DNA from: Thermoanaerobaculum sp964488355
Lineage (GTDB): Bacteria; Acidobacteriota; Thermoanaerobaculia; Thermoanaerobaculales; Thermoanaerobaculaceae
Length of the DNA stretch: 64,000 nt
Reading direction: 5' to 3'
Assembly (NCBI GenBank): GCA_964488355.1
Contig: CAZAUJ010000008.1
Span: 1-64,000, forward strand
The number at the start of each line of letters is the position of its first letter. Position 1 is the first letter of the stretch. The notes beneath the pieces were generated by a model, which saw only the letters and a list, made by a program, of their open reading frames with translations, was not told where the DNA came from and ran no database searches. This document shows, in pieces, positions 16,891-24,708 of this stretch. The position numbers and the translations under genes were made by a program.

Positions 16891-17365
16891 AAGGAAGCTA
16901 TGAGGCTTGGCGGAGAACCCCGTGGATGTGCTGCGGGTGCCCTGGCCGGCGACCTCAACGGCTGCGGACCCCGCTCGCCCGTAGGAAGGCATGGCAGCAG
17001 CGGCTGCTCCACCCCCTGCCCGGCAGTGTGGGCGGGCACCTGCTGGTGGACCACCAGGCCTTTTCGCCGCTGTTGTTGCCTTTGAGCGAAGCCAGGGGAG
17101 ACCAGCTGGTGCTGCTAGCCGTCTTTTGCAGGGGGCAGCTGGGCAAGAAGCCCCACGCCGTCGGCGGGCGCGCCAGCTCTCAGACACTGTGTCTTTTTGG
17201 GAGCAAATCCGCCGGCTTCGGCGCTGTGCGCCGGTGGATGAGGAGGGCCGGCTTGCCTTGCCGCAGCGGCCCTTGCCCGGGGGGCTGCCTCTTCCTGTGC
17301 CCGCCTTTGCTACCAGGCAGGGCCAGCTTTCGCATGAGCCTTGGGCTCCTGGGTTCCTAGGGGGC
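16891..17365. other. Non-coding or fully degraded stretch
   Basis: GC-rich DNA with open frames on both strands but no recognisable product, no consistent codon pattern and no ribosome-binding site. It is probably further decayed remains of the preceding gene. No RNA gene or mobile-element end was seen. Confidence 0.4.
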
Positions 17366-17394
17366 TTGACTTTTCCGATTCTTCGTTTTATAAC
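17366..17394 (+). promoter_or_regulatory. Sigma-70-type promoter of the efflux operon
   Basis: TTGACT at 17366-17371, a 17-base spacer and TATAAC at 17389-17394, followed 20 bases later by the ATG of the TolC-family gene with a GGAGG site between. This is a near-consensus housekeeping promoter in an AT-richer stretch of otherwise GC-rich DNA. Confidence 0.65.
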
Positions 17395-17414
17395 GATCAG
17401 GTGATGGAGGTCCT

Positions 17415-18749
17415 ATGACCCGACGCGCGTGGACGCTGGTGAGTCTTGCCATCAGTGTGACCTTGCCCTCCTGGGGGCGGCCCCTCTCCCTCCAGCAAGC
17501 CATGCAGCTGGCCCGGCAGCAGCACGGAAGCGTGCAAGCTGCCCGGGCGGAGGCCAGTGCTGCGGAGCAGAAGCTGGAGCAGGCCAAGGGTTTTCGTTGG
17601 CCCCGACTGGATTTTTCGGAGCTATGGTTGCGGACCGATTCGCCAGCGGAAGCCTTCGCCCTCAAGCTCAACCAGGAGCGCTTTTCCTTTGGGCAGTTCA
17701 TGCTGTCCGATCCTAACAACCCAAAGCCGCTGGAAACGGCCGTGTCGCGGTTCGAGCTGCAATGGCCGGTTTTCACTGGCGGGGAAATCGCCGGCCGCAT
17801 TGCTCAGGCTCAGCATCTCGCCGCCGGCAAAGGGCAGCAATTGAAATGGGAAGAGGACCAGGCAGCCTTGGCCGTGGCTGAGGCCTACGTGCGCTTGGCT
17901 CAGGCTCGTGAGTACGTGGCCCTCCTGTCTAAGGCACGCGAGGCGGTAGCAGGGCACGTGGCCTTGGCGCAGGCGTACGTGGCCCAGGGGATGCTGGTGG
18001 AGTCCGAGCTGCTGCGAGCCGAGGTGGAGCTGTCCCGGCTCGATGACCTACTGGCGCAGGCCCAGGGGCAGGAGAAGCTGGCTCGGGCCAACTTGGCCTT
18101 TCGTTTGGGTTTGAGCCAGGACGAGGACTTCCAGCTGGAGCCGCTCCCCATGCCCCGCCCGCCGGAGGAGGAACTGGATGCCTACCTTGCCTCGGCGCGG
18201 GAGCGCGCTGACCTGAGAGCGGCGGAAGCCTTGTTGGCGGCAGCCAGGCGGGAGACGGAGGTCAGGCGCGCGGCCTTGTACCCCAAGGCAGCCTTGGTGG
18301 CGCGCGCCGACTGGGTGGACGACCGGCTTTTCGGCTCTCACGGAGATTCCACCACTCTCATGGCGGTGGTAAGCATGAACCTCTTTGCCGGCGGCTCCCA
18401 ACAGGCGGCGATCAAGACGGCGCAAGCAGAGGCACAGGCTGCTGAGGCGAGGGTGGGTTTGTTTGCCGAGGCAGTTTTATTGGAGGTCCGTCAGGCCTAC
18501 ACCGAGGCGCACGTGGCGGTCGCGCGGGTGGCCACAGCGCAAAAGGCGCTGCGGGCTGCGGCGGAGGTGCAGCGCATCACCGCCGAGCGGTTCCGCCAGG
18601 GTGTGGCGAAGATGATTGATGTGCTCGATGCGGAAACGGCACGGCGAGAAGCGGAAACCCGCGAGCTGGTGGCGCGTTCCGAGGCGCAGCTGGCGCTTTT
18701 GCAGTTGGCGGTGAAAGCGGGGCGTGCACCGGAGCTGGTGCTGCCGTGA
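17415..18749 (+). CDS. TolC-family outer-membrane efflux channel
   Basis: 444 residues. An N-terminal signal sequence (about residues 1-25: RAWTLVSLAISVTLPSWG) is followed by two repeats of long alanine- and glutamine-rich helices, e.g. MQLARQQHGSVQAARAEASA and IKTAQAEAQAAEARVGLFAE, typical of TolC channels. It should trimerise in the outer membrane and join the adaptor and pump encoded next. The adaptor gene follows after 26 bases. The substrate cannot be read from the sequence. Confidence 0.9.
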   Translation: MTRRAWTLVSLAISVTLPSWGRPLSLQQAMQLARQQHGSVQAARAEASAAEQKLEQAKGFRWPRLDFSELWLRTDSPAEAFALKLNQERFSFGQFMLSDPNNPKPLETAVSRFELQWPVFTGGEIAGRIAQAQHLAAGKGQQLKWEEDQAALAVAEAYVRLAQAREYVALLSKAREAVAGHVALAQAYVAQGMLVESELLRAEVELSRLDDLLAQAQGQEKLARANLAFRLGLSQDEDFQLEPLPMPRPPEEELDAYLASARERADLRAAEALLAAARRETEVRRAALYPKAALVARADWVDDRLFGSHGDSTTLMAVVSMNLFAGGSQQAAIKTAQAEAQAAEARVGLFAEAVLLEVRQAYTEAHVAVARVATAQKALRAAAEVQRITAERFRQGVAKMIDVLDAETARREAETRELVARSEAQLALLQLAVKAGRAPELVLP

Positions 18750-18775
18750 GCCGGGGAGTAAAAAAGGAGGCAACC

Positions 18776-19843
18776 ATGAAGGCTAAGGTGGGTTTGGTTT
18801 TAAGCTTCCTGCTGGCTCTGGCCGCCTGCGGCGGCAAGAGCGGTACCCAGCAGCCAGTTCAAGCGGCCCAGGTGCGGGCCAAAGCGGTGCCTGCCACGGT
18901 GGTTGAACAAGCAGAATACCACACGCTTTTCGGCAGCGTGGAAGCGGTCCAGCAGGCGGCGGTTTCTTCGCGGGTGATGGCCACAGTGGTGGCGGTGCAT
19001 GTCAAGCCTGGGGACCGTGTACGCAAGGGTCAGGTGCTGGTGGATATCGACCCGCAAACCGCTCAGGGTCAGCAGGCTCAAGCCCGCGGCGCTCTGGCCC
19101 AAGCGCAGGCAGCTTTGGCGTTGGCGCAAAGGAACTACGAACGCTTTCAGGCCCTTTACCAAGCCAAGGCGGCTTCCGCTTTGGAGCTGGACCTGGCGCG
19201 CATGCAGTTCGAGCAGGCCAAGGGGGCAGTGGCGCAAGCCGAAGGGGCTCTCCTGGCGGCTAGCTCCGTGGCCAAGGAAAGTCGGGTGGTGGCACCCTTT
19301 GACGGCTTGGTCGTGGCCAAGCTGGTGGAAGCTGGTGATTTAGCCGCCCCGGGCCGGCCCCTGGTGGTTGTGCAATCGGCCAAAGGACGGCGCCTGGCGG
19401 TGACCGTGCCTGAAAGCCTGCTCGCAGCCAGTCCTCTGCGGTTGGGGCAGAAACTGGAGCTGCAGCTGGACCTGTACCCGGATCGCCGCCTCGTAGGCGA
19501 GGTTGTGGAGGTGGCTCCCAGCGCCGACCCGCTCACGCACAGCTTCACCGTAAAGGTGGCCATCTCGGGTGAGGAGGTACCGGCAGGCACTACCGGACGG
19601 CTGCGCGTGCCCCTACCGCCACGCCGGGCAGTGATGGTGCCTCAAGCGGCGGTGCATTGGGTGGGTGGTCTTTCGATGGTGGTGGTGCGTGATGCTAAGG
19701 GCCGGGCCCGTAGTCACATGGTGACCTTGGGAAGCCAGGATGGCGAGGTGGTGGAGGTGCTCTCCGGTCTTTCCGGGGGCGAAGCGGTGCTGGTGGGGTT
19801 GTCGGCTCCCCCGCTGGATGGAGCCGTGGTGGAGGAGAGGTAA
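18776..19843 (+). CDS. RND efflux periplasmic adaptor lipoprotein (HlyD/MFP family)
   Basis: 355 residues from ATG 18776 behind AAGGAGG. Residues 1-19 form a lipoprotein signal with the lipobox LAAC, so C19 is probably lipidated. The lipoyl-like and barrel domains are seen in VHVKPGDRVRKGQVLVDIDP and SRVVAPFDGLVVAKLVEAGD, around an alanine- and glutamine-rich helical hairpin (about residues 100-155). It bridges the RND pump and TolC. It lies 3 bases ahead of the pump gene. Confidence 0.93.
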   Translation: MKAKVGLVLSFLLALAACGGKSGTQQPVQAAQVRAKAVPATVVEQAEYHTLFGSVEAVQQAAVSSRVMATVVAVHVKPGDRVRKGQVLVDIDPQTAQGQQAQARGALAQAQAALALAQRNYERFQALYQAKAASALELDLARMQFEQAKGAVAQAEGALLAASSVAKESRVVAPFDGLVVAKLVEAGDLAAPGRPLVVVQSAKGRRLAVTVPESLLAASPLRLGQKLELQLDLYPDRRLVGEVVEVAPSADPLTHSFTVKVAISGEEVPAGTTGRLRVPLPPRRAVMVPQAAVHWVGGLSMVVVRDAKGRARSHMVTLGSQDGEVVEVLSGLSGGEAVLVGLSAPPLDGAVVEER

Positions 19844-19846
19844 GCC

Positions 19847-22800
19847 GTGAACGCCGAAAAAAACAAACTTCAGCAAGCCATACGCGAAGCCATGCGCTTG
19901 CGCATGGCGCGGCGCCCCATGGGTGCTTCCGGCCGGCTGGCCCAGGCCTTCCTGCAATCCAAGCTCACGCCTTTGCTGGTGGTCTTTTCCCTGCTTTTGG
20001 GCGCCTTTGCCGTGTTGGTCACGCCGCGGGAAGAGGAGCCGCAAATCAAGGTCCCCATGGTGGACGTGTTCCTGGGCATGCCTGGGGCCAGCGCCCAGGA
20101 GGTAGAGCGCCGCCTGGTCACCCCCGTGGAAAAGGCCCTTTACGAGATCGCCAACGTGGAGTACATCTACTCCACCTCCCAACCTTCCGGGGGACTGATT
20201 ATCGTGCGTTTTTTGGTGGGCACCGACCCCGACCAGGCGGTGTTGAGGGTGCATGCTAAGTTGGCCGAGCTGGCGCCTTCGTTGCCCTCCGGTGCGCTGC
20301 CGCCGGTGGTCGTCCCCCGCACCATTGACGATGTGCCGGTGGTGGCCTACACGCTGTGGTCGGAAACCACTGGTTCGATGGCTTTGCGCCAAGTGGCCGA
20401 GGAGCTCAAGGCGGAGCTGGTTCGCCATCCGCAGGTAGCCCAAGTCTGGGTGCTGGGGGGTCAGAGGCGGGTGGTGCGAGTGACCTTCGACAAAGACCGC
20501 TTGGCGGCTTATCACCAATCCTTGCTTCAGGCCTACCAAGCGATTGCCGGGCTGAACTGGACCCTTCCGGCGGGAAGCTTCGCGCAGGCCAACCAGGAGC
20601 TGGCGGTGGACGTGGCGGCCTTTTTCCGCTCGGCAGAGGAGGTTCGCCAGGCCGTGGTAGGGGTTTACGGTGGCCGGCCGGTGTACCTGGGAGATGTGGC
20701 GGAAGTGGCTGACGGTCCGGAGGAGCCAGCCCAGTACGCGTGGATGGTTACCGGACCGGCAGCATCCCAGAAGGCGTTGCCGCAGCACGTGACGGCCCCG
20801 GCGGTTACCCTAGCGGTGGCGAAGAAGCCCGGTACGAACGCGGTGAAACTGGTGCGCGAGCTGGACCGCAGGCTGGAAGGGCTGCGTGGCAAGCTTCTCC
20901 CGTCCGCGGTTAGGGTGACCAAGACCAGGGACTACGGCTTCACTGCTAACGAGAAGTCCTCAGAGCTCATCGAACACATGGCCATTGCCACCTTTGCCGT
21001 GGTGCTGCTCATGGCCTTTGCCCTGGGCCGACGGGAAGCCATCGTGGTGGCGGTGGCCGTCCCTACCACGCTGGCCCTCACCCTGGCTGCCTCGTACCTC
21101 TTCGGCTACACCCTCAACCGGGTAACCCTGTTTGCCTTGATTTTTGCCATCGGTATCCTGGTTGACGATGCCATCGTGGTGGTGGAGAACATCCACCGCC
21201 ACTACCAGCTGGGCTGGGGGCCGCCGCGCCAAACCACCGTGTATGCCGTGGACGAGGTGGGCAACCCCACCATCCTGGCCACCTTCACCGTGGTGGCCGC
21301 CCTACTGCCGCTGGCCTTCGTGTCAGGCCTTATGGGCCCGTACATGCGGCCCATCCCCATCAACGCTTCCGCTGCCATGCTCTTTTCCCTGCTGGTGGCC
21401 TTCGTTGTTTCCCCTTGGCTGACCTTCCGGTTGTTCCGGCGCTGGGCGGAGGCCCATGCCGGCGGCGAGGGCGGGCCGGAGGCGGAGACCCCGGCAGAAA
21501 ATAAGCTGCACCGCTTTTACGAGAAGCTTTTCGCTCCGCTTTTGGTTTCCCACTGGCGGCGCTGGGCCCTCTTGGCGAGTGTGGCGTTGTTGCTGGTTGG
21601 TTCGATGGCGCTGGTTGCTGTCAAGGTGGTCACGGTGAAGATGTTGCCCTACGACAACAAGAGCGAGGTGCAGGTGGTGGTGGATATGCCCGAAGGGAGC
21701 ACGCTGGAAGCCACGGCTGCGGTGGCCAGGCAGCTGGCCAATACCCTGCAGCAAATCCCGGAAGTGACCGACATGCAGGTGTACGTGGGGACCTCGGCGC
21801 CCTTTAACTTCAACGGCTTGGTACGCCACTATTTCCTGCGCTCGGGCCCCCTGGTGGCTGACATTCAGATAAACCTGCTGCCCAAACATCACCGCCAGCG
21901 CGCCAGCCACGAGATCGCCAAGGAAATTCGCACGCTGCTGCAGCCGGTGGTGGCGGGCACGGTGGCCAACGTGAAGGTGACCGAGGTGCCCCCCGGACCC
22001 CCGGTGCTGTCTACCTTGGTGGCTGAGATTTACGGGCCGGAGCCGGAGCATCGCTTGGCCCTGGCGCAGAAGGTGAGGGAAATCTTTTCCCACACACCAG
22101 GGGTGGTGGACGTGGATTGGTACGTGGAGGACCCGGCCCCCAAGCTGGAGCTGGTGGTGGATCGCGAAAAGGCCATGCGCGTGGGTATCACTGCGGAAAT
22201 GCTTGCTCGAACTCTGCGCATGGCTTTGGACGGCGCTGAGGTGGCGTTGCTCCACGACGAGCGCTCCCGCACGCCGGTGCCGCTGGTCTTCCGGTTGCAG
22301 CGAGCCCAGCGCTCCAGCGTGGCATCGCTCTCGGACCTGCGAGTCCATGGCGCTGAGGGGCAGCTGGTACCTTTGGGCGAGCTGGTAACGATCCGGAAAA
22401 CGACTCGCGAGCGCTTCATTTATCACAAGAACCTCCGGCCGGTGACCTACGTGGTGGCGGAAATGGCCGGTGCGCTGGAGGCACCGGTCTACGGCATCCT
22501 GGCAATGAAACGGGACATGGAACGCCTCAACGGTCCGGATGGCCAGCCCGTCCCAATCCTGTCCACCCATCTGCCTACCGATTCCACCGTTTACAGCCTC
22601 AAGTGGGACGGGGAGTGGCACATCACCTACGAGGTGTTCCGCGACATGGGCATCGCCTTTGCTGCCGTGTTGGTGCTCATTTACCTGCTGGTGGTAGGTT
22701 GGTTCCGCTCCTTCGTCACGCCCTTGATCATCATGGCTCCCATCCCCTTGACCCTGGTGGGCATTCTGCCGGCCCATGGCCTTTTCGGTGTTTTCTTCAC

Positions 22801-23149
22801 CGCCACCTCAATGATTGGCTTCATTGCCCTTGCGGGCATCATCGTGAGGAACTCGATTCTGCTGGTGGACTTTATCAACCTGGAGTTGGCGGCAGGCGAA
22901 TCGCTGGAGGCGGCGGTAGTGAAGGCAGGAGCGGTGCGTTTTCGCCCCATTGCTCTCACCGCTGCAGCGCTGGTGGTGGGCGGCGCGGTCATTTTGCTCG
23001 ATCCCATCTTCCAAGGATTGGCAGTGGCGCTGATCTCTGGAGTGCTGGCGTCGACCCTTTTGACGCTGGTGGTCATCCCCCTGCTCTACTACATGTACGT
23101 CAAGAGCGTGGGGGTGGAAAAGATCTTGGCTGCCGATGGCCAAGAGTAA
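19847..23149 (+). CDS. RND-family efflux pump permease
   Basis: 1100 residues from a GTG. An AcrB-like plan is visible: first membrane helix near residues 38-56, a large periplasmic loop, a helix cluster with GILVDDAIVVVENIHRHY at about residue 436 containing the proton-relay aspartates, a second loop, and a final cluster with IMAPIPLTLVGILPAHG. It exports a substrate using the proton gradient. The N-terminus carries about 30 extra charged residues before the first helix. Heavy-metal or drug specificity cannot be decided, but the neighbouring ArsR and small redox genes favour a metal or metalloid. The next gene follows 12 bases later. Confidence 0.93.
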   Translation: MNAEKNKLQQAIREAMRLRMARRPMGASGRLAQAFLQSKLTPLLVVFSLLLGAFAVLVTPREEEPQIKVPMVDVFLGMPGASAQEVERRLVTPVEKALYEIANVEYIYSTSQPSGGLIIVRFLVGTDPDQAVLRVHAKLAELAPSLPSGALPPVVVPRTIDDVPVVAYTLWSETTGSMALRQVAEELKAELVRHPQVAQVWVLGGQRRVVRVTFDKDRLAAYHQSLLQAYQAIAGLNWTLPAGSFAQANQELAVDVAAFFRSAEEVRQAVVGVYGGRPVYLGDVAEVADGPEEPAQYAWMVTGPAASQKALPQHVTAPAVTLAVAKKPGTNAVKLVRELDRRLEGLRGKLLPSAVRVTKTRDYGFTANEKSSELIEHMAIATFAVVLLMAFALGRREAIVVAVAVPTTLALTLAASYLFGYTLNRVTLFALIFAIGILVDDAIVVVENIHRHYQLGWGPPRQTTVYAVDEVGNPTILATFTVVAALLPLAFVSGLMGPYMRPIPINASAAMLFSLLVAFVVSPWLTFRLFRRWAEAHAGGEGGPEAETPAENKLHRFYEKLFAPLLVSHWRRWALLASVALLLVGSMALVAVKVVTVKMLPYDNKSEVQVVVDMPEGSTLEATAAVARQLANTLQQIPEVTDMQVYVGTSAPFNFNGLVRHYFLRSGPLVADIQINLLPKHHRQRASHEIAKEIRTLLQPVVAGTVANVKVTEVPPGPPVLSTLVAEIYGPEPEHRLALAQKVREIFSHTPGVVDVDWYVEDPAPKLELVVDREKAMRVGITAEMLARTLRMALDGAEVALLHDERSRTPVPLVFRLQRAQRSSVASLSDLRVHGAEGQLVPLGELVTIRKTTRERFIYHKNLRPVTYVVAEMAGALEAPVYGILAMKRDMERLNGPDGQPVPILSTHLPTDSTVYSLKWDGEWHITYEVFRDMGIAFAAVLVLIYLLVVGWFRSFVTPLIIMAPIPLTLVGILPAHGLFGVFFTATSMIGFIALAGIIVRNSILLVDFINLELAAGESLEAAVVKAGAVRFRPIALTAAALVVGGAVILLDPIFQGLAVALISGVLASTLLTLVVIPLLYYMYVKSVGVEKILAADGQE

Positions 23150-23161
23150 AGGAGGAAAACC

Positions 23162-23350
23162 ATGAGGATCAACGAAGCGTTGCGGGCCATAGCTGGGTTC
23201 TTTGTTCTGCTCTCCCTTGCTCTCGGACACTGGGTGCATCCCGGCTTCTATTACTTCACCGCCTTCGTGGGCTTGAACCTGCTGCAGTCGGCCTTCACCA
23301 AGTGGTGCCCAATGATGAGCTTGCTACGGGCTTTGGGAATGAAGGAGTAA
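23162..23350 (+). CDS. DUF2892-family small membrane protein
   Basis: 62 residues with two hydrophobic segments (about 8-24 and 28-43) and the DUF2892 pattern INEALRAIAGFFVLLSLALG, then FVGLNLLQSAFTKWCPM. Members are often fused to or placed beside rhodanese and metal-resistance genes; the single cysteine in KWCPM is conserved in that family. It has a GGAGG site and lies 2 bases before the PII-like gene. Confidence 0.8.
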   Translation: MRINEALRAIAGFFVLLSLALGHWVHPGFYYFTAFVGLNLLQSAFTKWCPMMSLLRALGMKE

Positions 23351-23352
23351 CC

Positions 23353-23640
23353 ATGAAGCTTCTCATGATCATCGTGGACGAAAGCAAGAAAGAGCAGTTG
23401 GAGGCGCTCCTCAACCACCTGGGAGTTGAGGGGTTCACCGAGATCCCAAGGGTACTGGGGGTGGGTACCACCGGTCCACGCTTGGGCTCGCGGGCCTTCC
23501 CCAAGACCTCGGCGCTGATCTTCACCGTGCTGGGCGAAGCCACGCTGGAAAAGTTGGTTGCCAGCCTGCGCGAGTTCTGCAAGGAGTGTGGGGAAAAGCT
23601 CAAGCTGTTCGCTTGGGACGTGCAGGAGGTCACCCTGTGA
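23353..23640 (+). CDS. Small PII-like (ferredoxin-fold) protein
   Basis: 95 residues (MKLLMIIVDESKKEQLEALL), with a beta-alpha-beta arrangement and a glycine-rich loop VLGVGTTGPRLGSRAF where a PII T-loop would be. Two C-terminal cysteines, C76 and C79 (FCKEC), suggest metal binding or redox sensing. PII-like proteins of this size often occur beside RND or cation-efflux genes and may gate the pump; that is inference. Last gene of the tolC-adaptor-pump operon. Confidence 0.65.
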   Translation: MKLLMIIVDESKKEQLEALLNHLGVEGFTEIPRVLGVGTTGPRLGSRAFPKTSALIFTVLGEATLEKLVASLREFCKECGEKLKLFAWDVQEVTL

Positions 23641-23682
23641 GCCGTTTCCCTCGGACCAGGAGGCTGCAGCCGACGGCACGCC

Positions 23683-23711
23683 TTGCGCATCTATTGGCAA
23701 CGAGTTATATT
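23683..23711 (+). promoter_or_regulatory. Promoter of the arsR operon
   Basis: TTGCGC at 23683-23688, a 17-base spacer and TATATT at 23706-23711, with the regulator's ribosome-binding site GAGGGGG starting 6 bases downstream. An ArsR operator would be expected to overlap this segment. The surrounding bases ATAAC/GTTAT recur near the tolC promoter, a weak hint at a shared operator. Confidence 0.55.
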
Positions 23712-23729
23712 TCTAGCGAGGGGGTGCCC

Positions 23730-24080
23730 GTGGACGCCAGCGTGCACGCAGTTTTCGAGCGCATTGCCGAGCGGCTCAAGTCGTTGGCCGACCCCACGCG
23801 CTTGCTCATTCTTCACCTGCTCCAACGTGGGGAAATGCGCGTCAGTGACATCTTGGCCGAGGTGGGGGGCAGCCAAGCCAACGTCTCCAAGCACCTGGGG
23901 GTGCTACGACAGGCGGGCTTCGTCACCTGTCGGCGGGACGGGGTCAACATGTACTACTCGGTGGCTGACCACTCGGTGTTCAGGATTTGCCGAGCGATTT
24001 GCGACGGTATAGAAAGGGCCGCCAAGGAGGAGCACCAAGCCATTCACCAGGCGAGGGCAGTCTTCGGGGAAGGGGGCTGA
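23730..24080 (+). CDS. ArsR-family transcriptional repressor
   Basis: 116 residues from a GTG with GAGGGGG five bases before it; an in-frame GTG two codons earlier overlaps that site. The winged helix-turn-helix shows ADPTRLLILHLLQRGEMRVS, QANVSKHLGVLRQAGFV and the wing CRRDGVNMYYSV. Cysteines at 67, 87 and 91 could form a metal or thiol sensor; C87 and C91 lie in the C-terminal helix FRICRAICDGIE. ArsR proteins release DNA on binding metal or oxidation. It heads an operon with two UGA-containing genes, fmdB and a DUF302 gene. The next start is 1 base after its stop. Confidence 0.88.
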   Translation: MDASVHAVFERIAERLKSLADPTRLLILHLLQRGEMRVSDILAEVGGSQANVSKHLGVLRQAGFVTCRRDGVNMYYSVADHSVFRICRAICDGIERAAKEEHQAIHQARAVFGEGG

Positions 24081-24081
24081 G

Positions 24082-24255
24082 GTGCTGGAGGGGTTGCTGT
24101 TTCTGGGTTTCATGGCTTTCTGGCTCCTGCTGCAGCTGGTGGTGCTCCCTCGCCTGGGCGTGCCCACGTGAGCGGTGCCGGGGCCAGCAGGTGGCTGGCC
24201 AGGGGAAAGGGAACGCCGTTCGCCAGATCAGGAAGAGGAGCGAGGCCAATCATGA
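24082..24255 (+). CDS. Probable membrane-anchored selenoprotein (57 aa, Sec30)
   Basis: A GTG one base after arsR opens a frame with one hydrophobic helix (residues 4-25, LLFLGFMAFWLLLQLVVL), then PRLGVPT and an in-frame UGA at 24169-24171. Read as selenocysteine, the frame continues 27 residues (AVPGPAGGWPGERERRSPDQ, then EEERGQS). It stops at a TGA that overlaps the next gene's ATG as ATGA. Directly after the UGA is a 7-bp hairpin with loop AGGUG, spaced as in bacterial SECIS elements. Read as a plain stop, the product would be a 29-residue helix ending in GVPT. The coupling overlap and the hairpin favour readthrough. I cannot name the family with certainty. The organism must also carry selA, selB, selC and selD, none of which is in this window. 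Confidence 0.68.
24169..24200 (+). promoter_or_regulatory. UGA plus SECIS-like hairpin of the first selenoprotein gene
   Basis: UGA at 24169-24171. Stem GGCCAGC (24182-24188) pairs with GCTGGCC (24194-24200) around loop AGGTG. The loop G at 24190 is the 19th base after UGA. As I remember the E. coli fdhF element, its GCAGGU reaches the same distance from UGA. The bacterial SECIS model asks for a G in the first two loop bases, 16-37 bases from UGA; both conditions hold. Confidence 0.65.
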
Positions 24256-24449
24256 GAGATGGCACGCCAGCATCGCCGCAGGTGCCGCAGTGTCCCCACT
24301 GCCAGGGGCCCCTGCGCCCGGTGCCCACGTGAGGGAGGCTGCTCTGGCGGTGCCAGAGCTGCGGGAAGATCTTAACCACCGATGAAGCGTTTCCCCACGG
24401 CATGCCTGCGAATATTTGGGACCAACTCTGGGGATCCTGTGGAGGGTAG
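24252..24449 (+). CDS. Probable zinc-ribbon selenoprotein (65 aa, Sec27)
   Basis: The ATG at 24252 overlaps the preceding stop. The frame reads to CPHC (C14, C17), then GPLRPVPT and an in-frame UGA at 24330-24332 (residue 27). It continues GRLLWRCQSCGKILTTDEAF (C34, C37) and PHGMPANIWDQLWGSCGG to TAG 24447-24449. Readthrough is needed to complete a two-CxxC zinc ribbon: without it only half remains. The UGA is followed by a perfect 8-bp hairpin with loop GGU. The 13 bases around this UGA match those around the UGA of the previous gene. Likely a small redox or metal-binding protein; the partner is unknown. Three bases later comes fmdB, which encodes another zinc ribbon. A nonsense-mutated zinc-ribbon gene is the alternative. 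Confidence 0.7.
24330..24359 (+). promoter_or_regulatory. UGA plus SECIS-like hairpin of the second selenoprotein gene
   Basis: UGA at 24330-24332. GCTCTGGC (24341-24348) pairs perfectly with GCCAGAGC (24352-24359) around loop GGT (24349-24351). The first loop G is the 17th base after UGA, inside the accepted spacing for bacterial SECIS elements, and GGU is the loop core recognised by SelB in known cases. Confidence 0.68.
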
Positions 24450-24451
24450 CT

Positions 24452-24652
24452 ATGCCACTGTACGAGTACCGGTGCGAGGCCTGTGGCCATCGCTTTGAGC
24501 TTTGGCAACGCATGGGGGCCGATAAGGAAGGTGTGAGCTGCCCCAGCTGCGGTTCCCGCGAGGTGGCCCGGGTATGGTCAACCTTTGCCAGCAGCAGCTC
24601 CGCTTCTGGCGGATCTCCCTCAATGGCGAGCTGCGCCAGCGGTTTCTCTTGA
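24452..24652 (+). CDS. FmdB-family zinc-ribbon protein
   Basis: 66 residues, starting MPLYEYRCEACGHRFELWQR. The zinc ligands are C8, C11, C30 and C33 (CEAC and CPSC). The serine- and glycine-rich tail ending CASGFS is typical for FmdB proteins. They are described as putative regulatory proteins and the biochemical role is uncertain. It lies in the arsR operon, 3 bases after the second UGA gene. Confidence 0.88.
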   Translation: MPLYEYRCEACGHRFELWQRMGADKEGVSCPSCGSREVARVWSTFASSSSASGGSPSMASCASGFS

Positions 24653-24708
24653 GGCGTCTAGTGGGGACCCGGCGGGTTCCCTGGACCAACGCGAAAGGGG
24701 GGTAGGCC

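Noticed and set aside
24650..24660. UGA at the end of fmdB as a third selenocysteine codon
   Set aside because: Only two codons follow before a TAG, and the GFS end is normal for FmdB proteins. No hairpin follows at SECIS distance.
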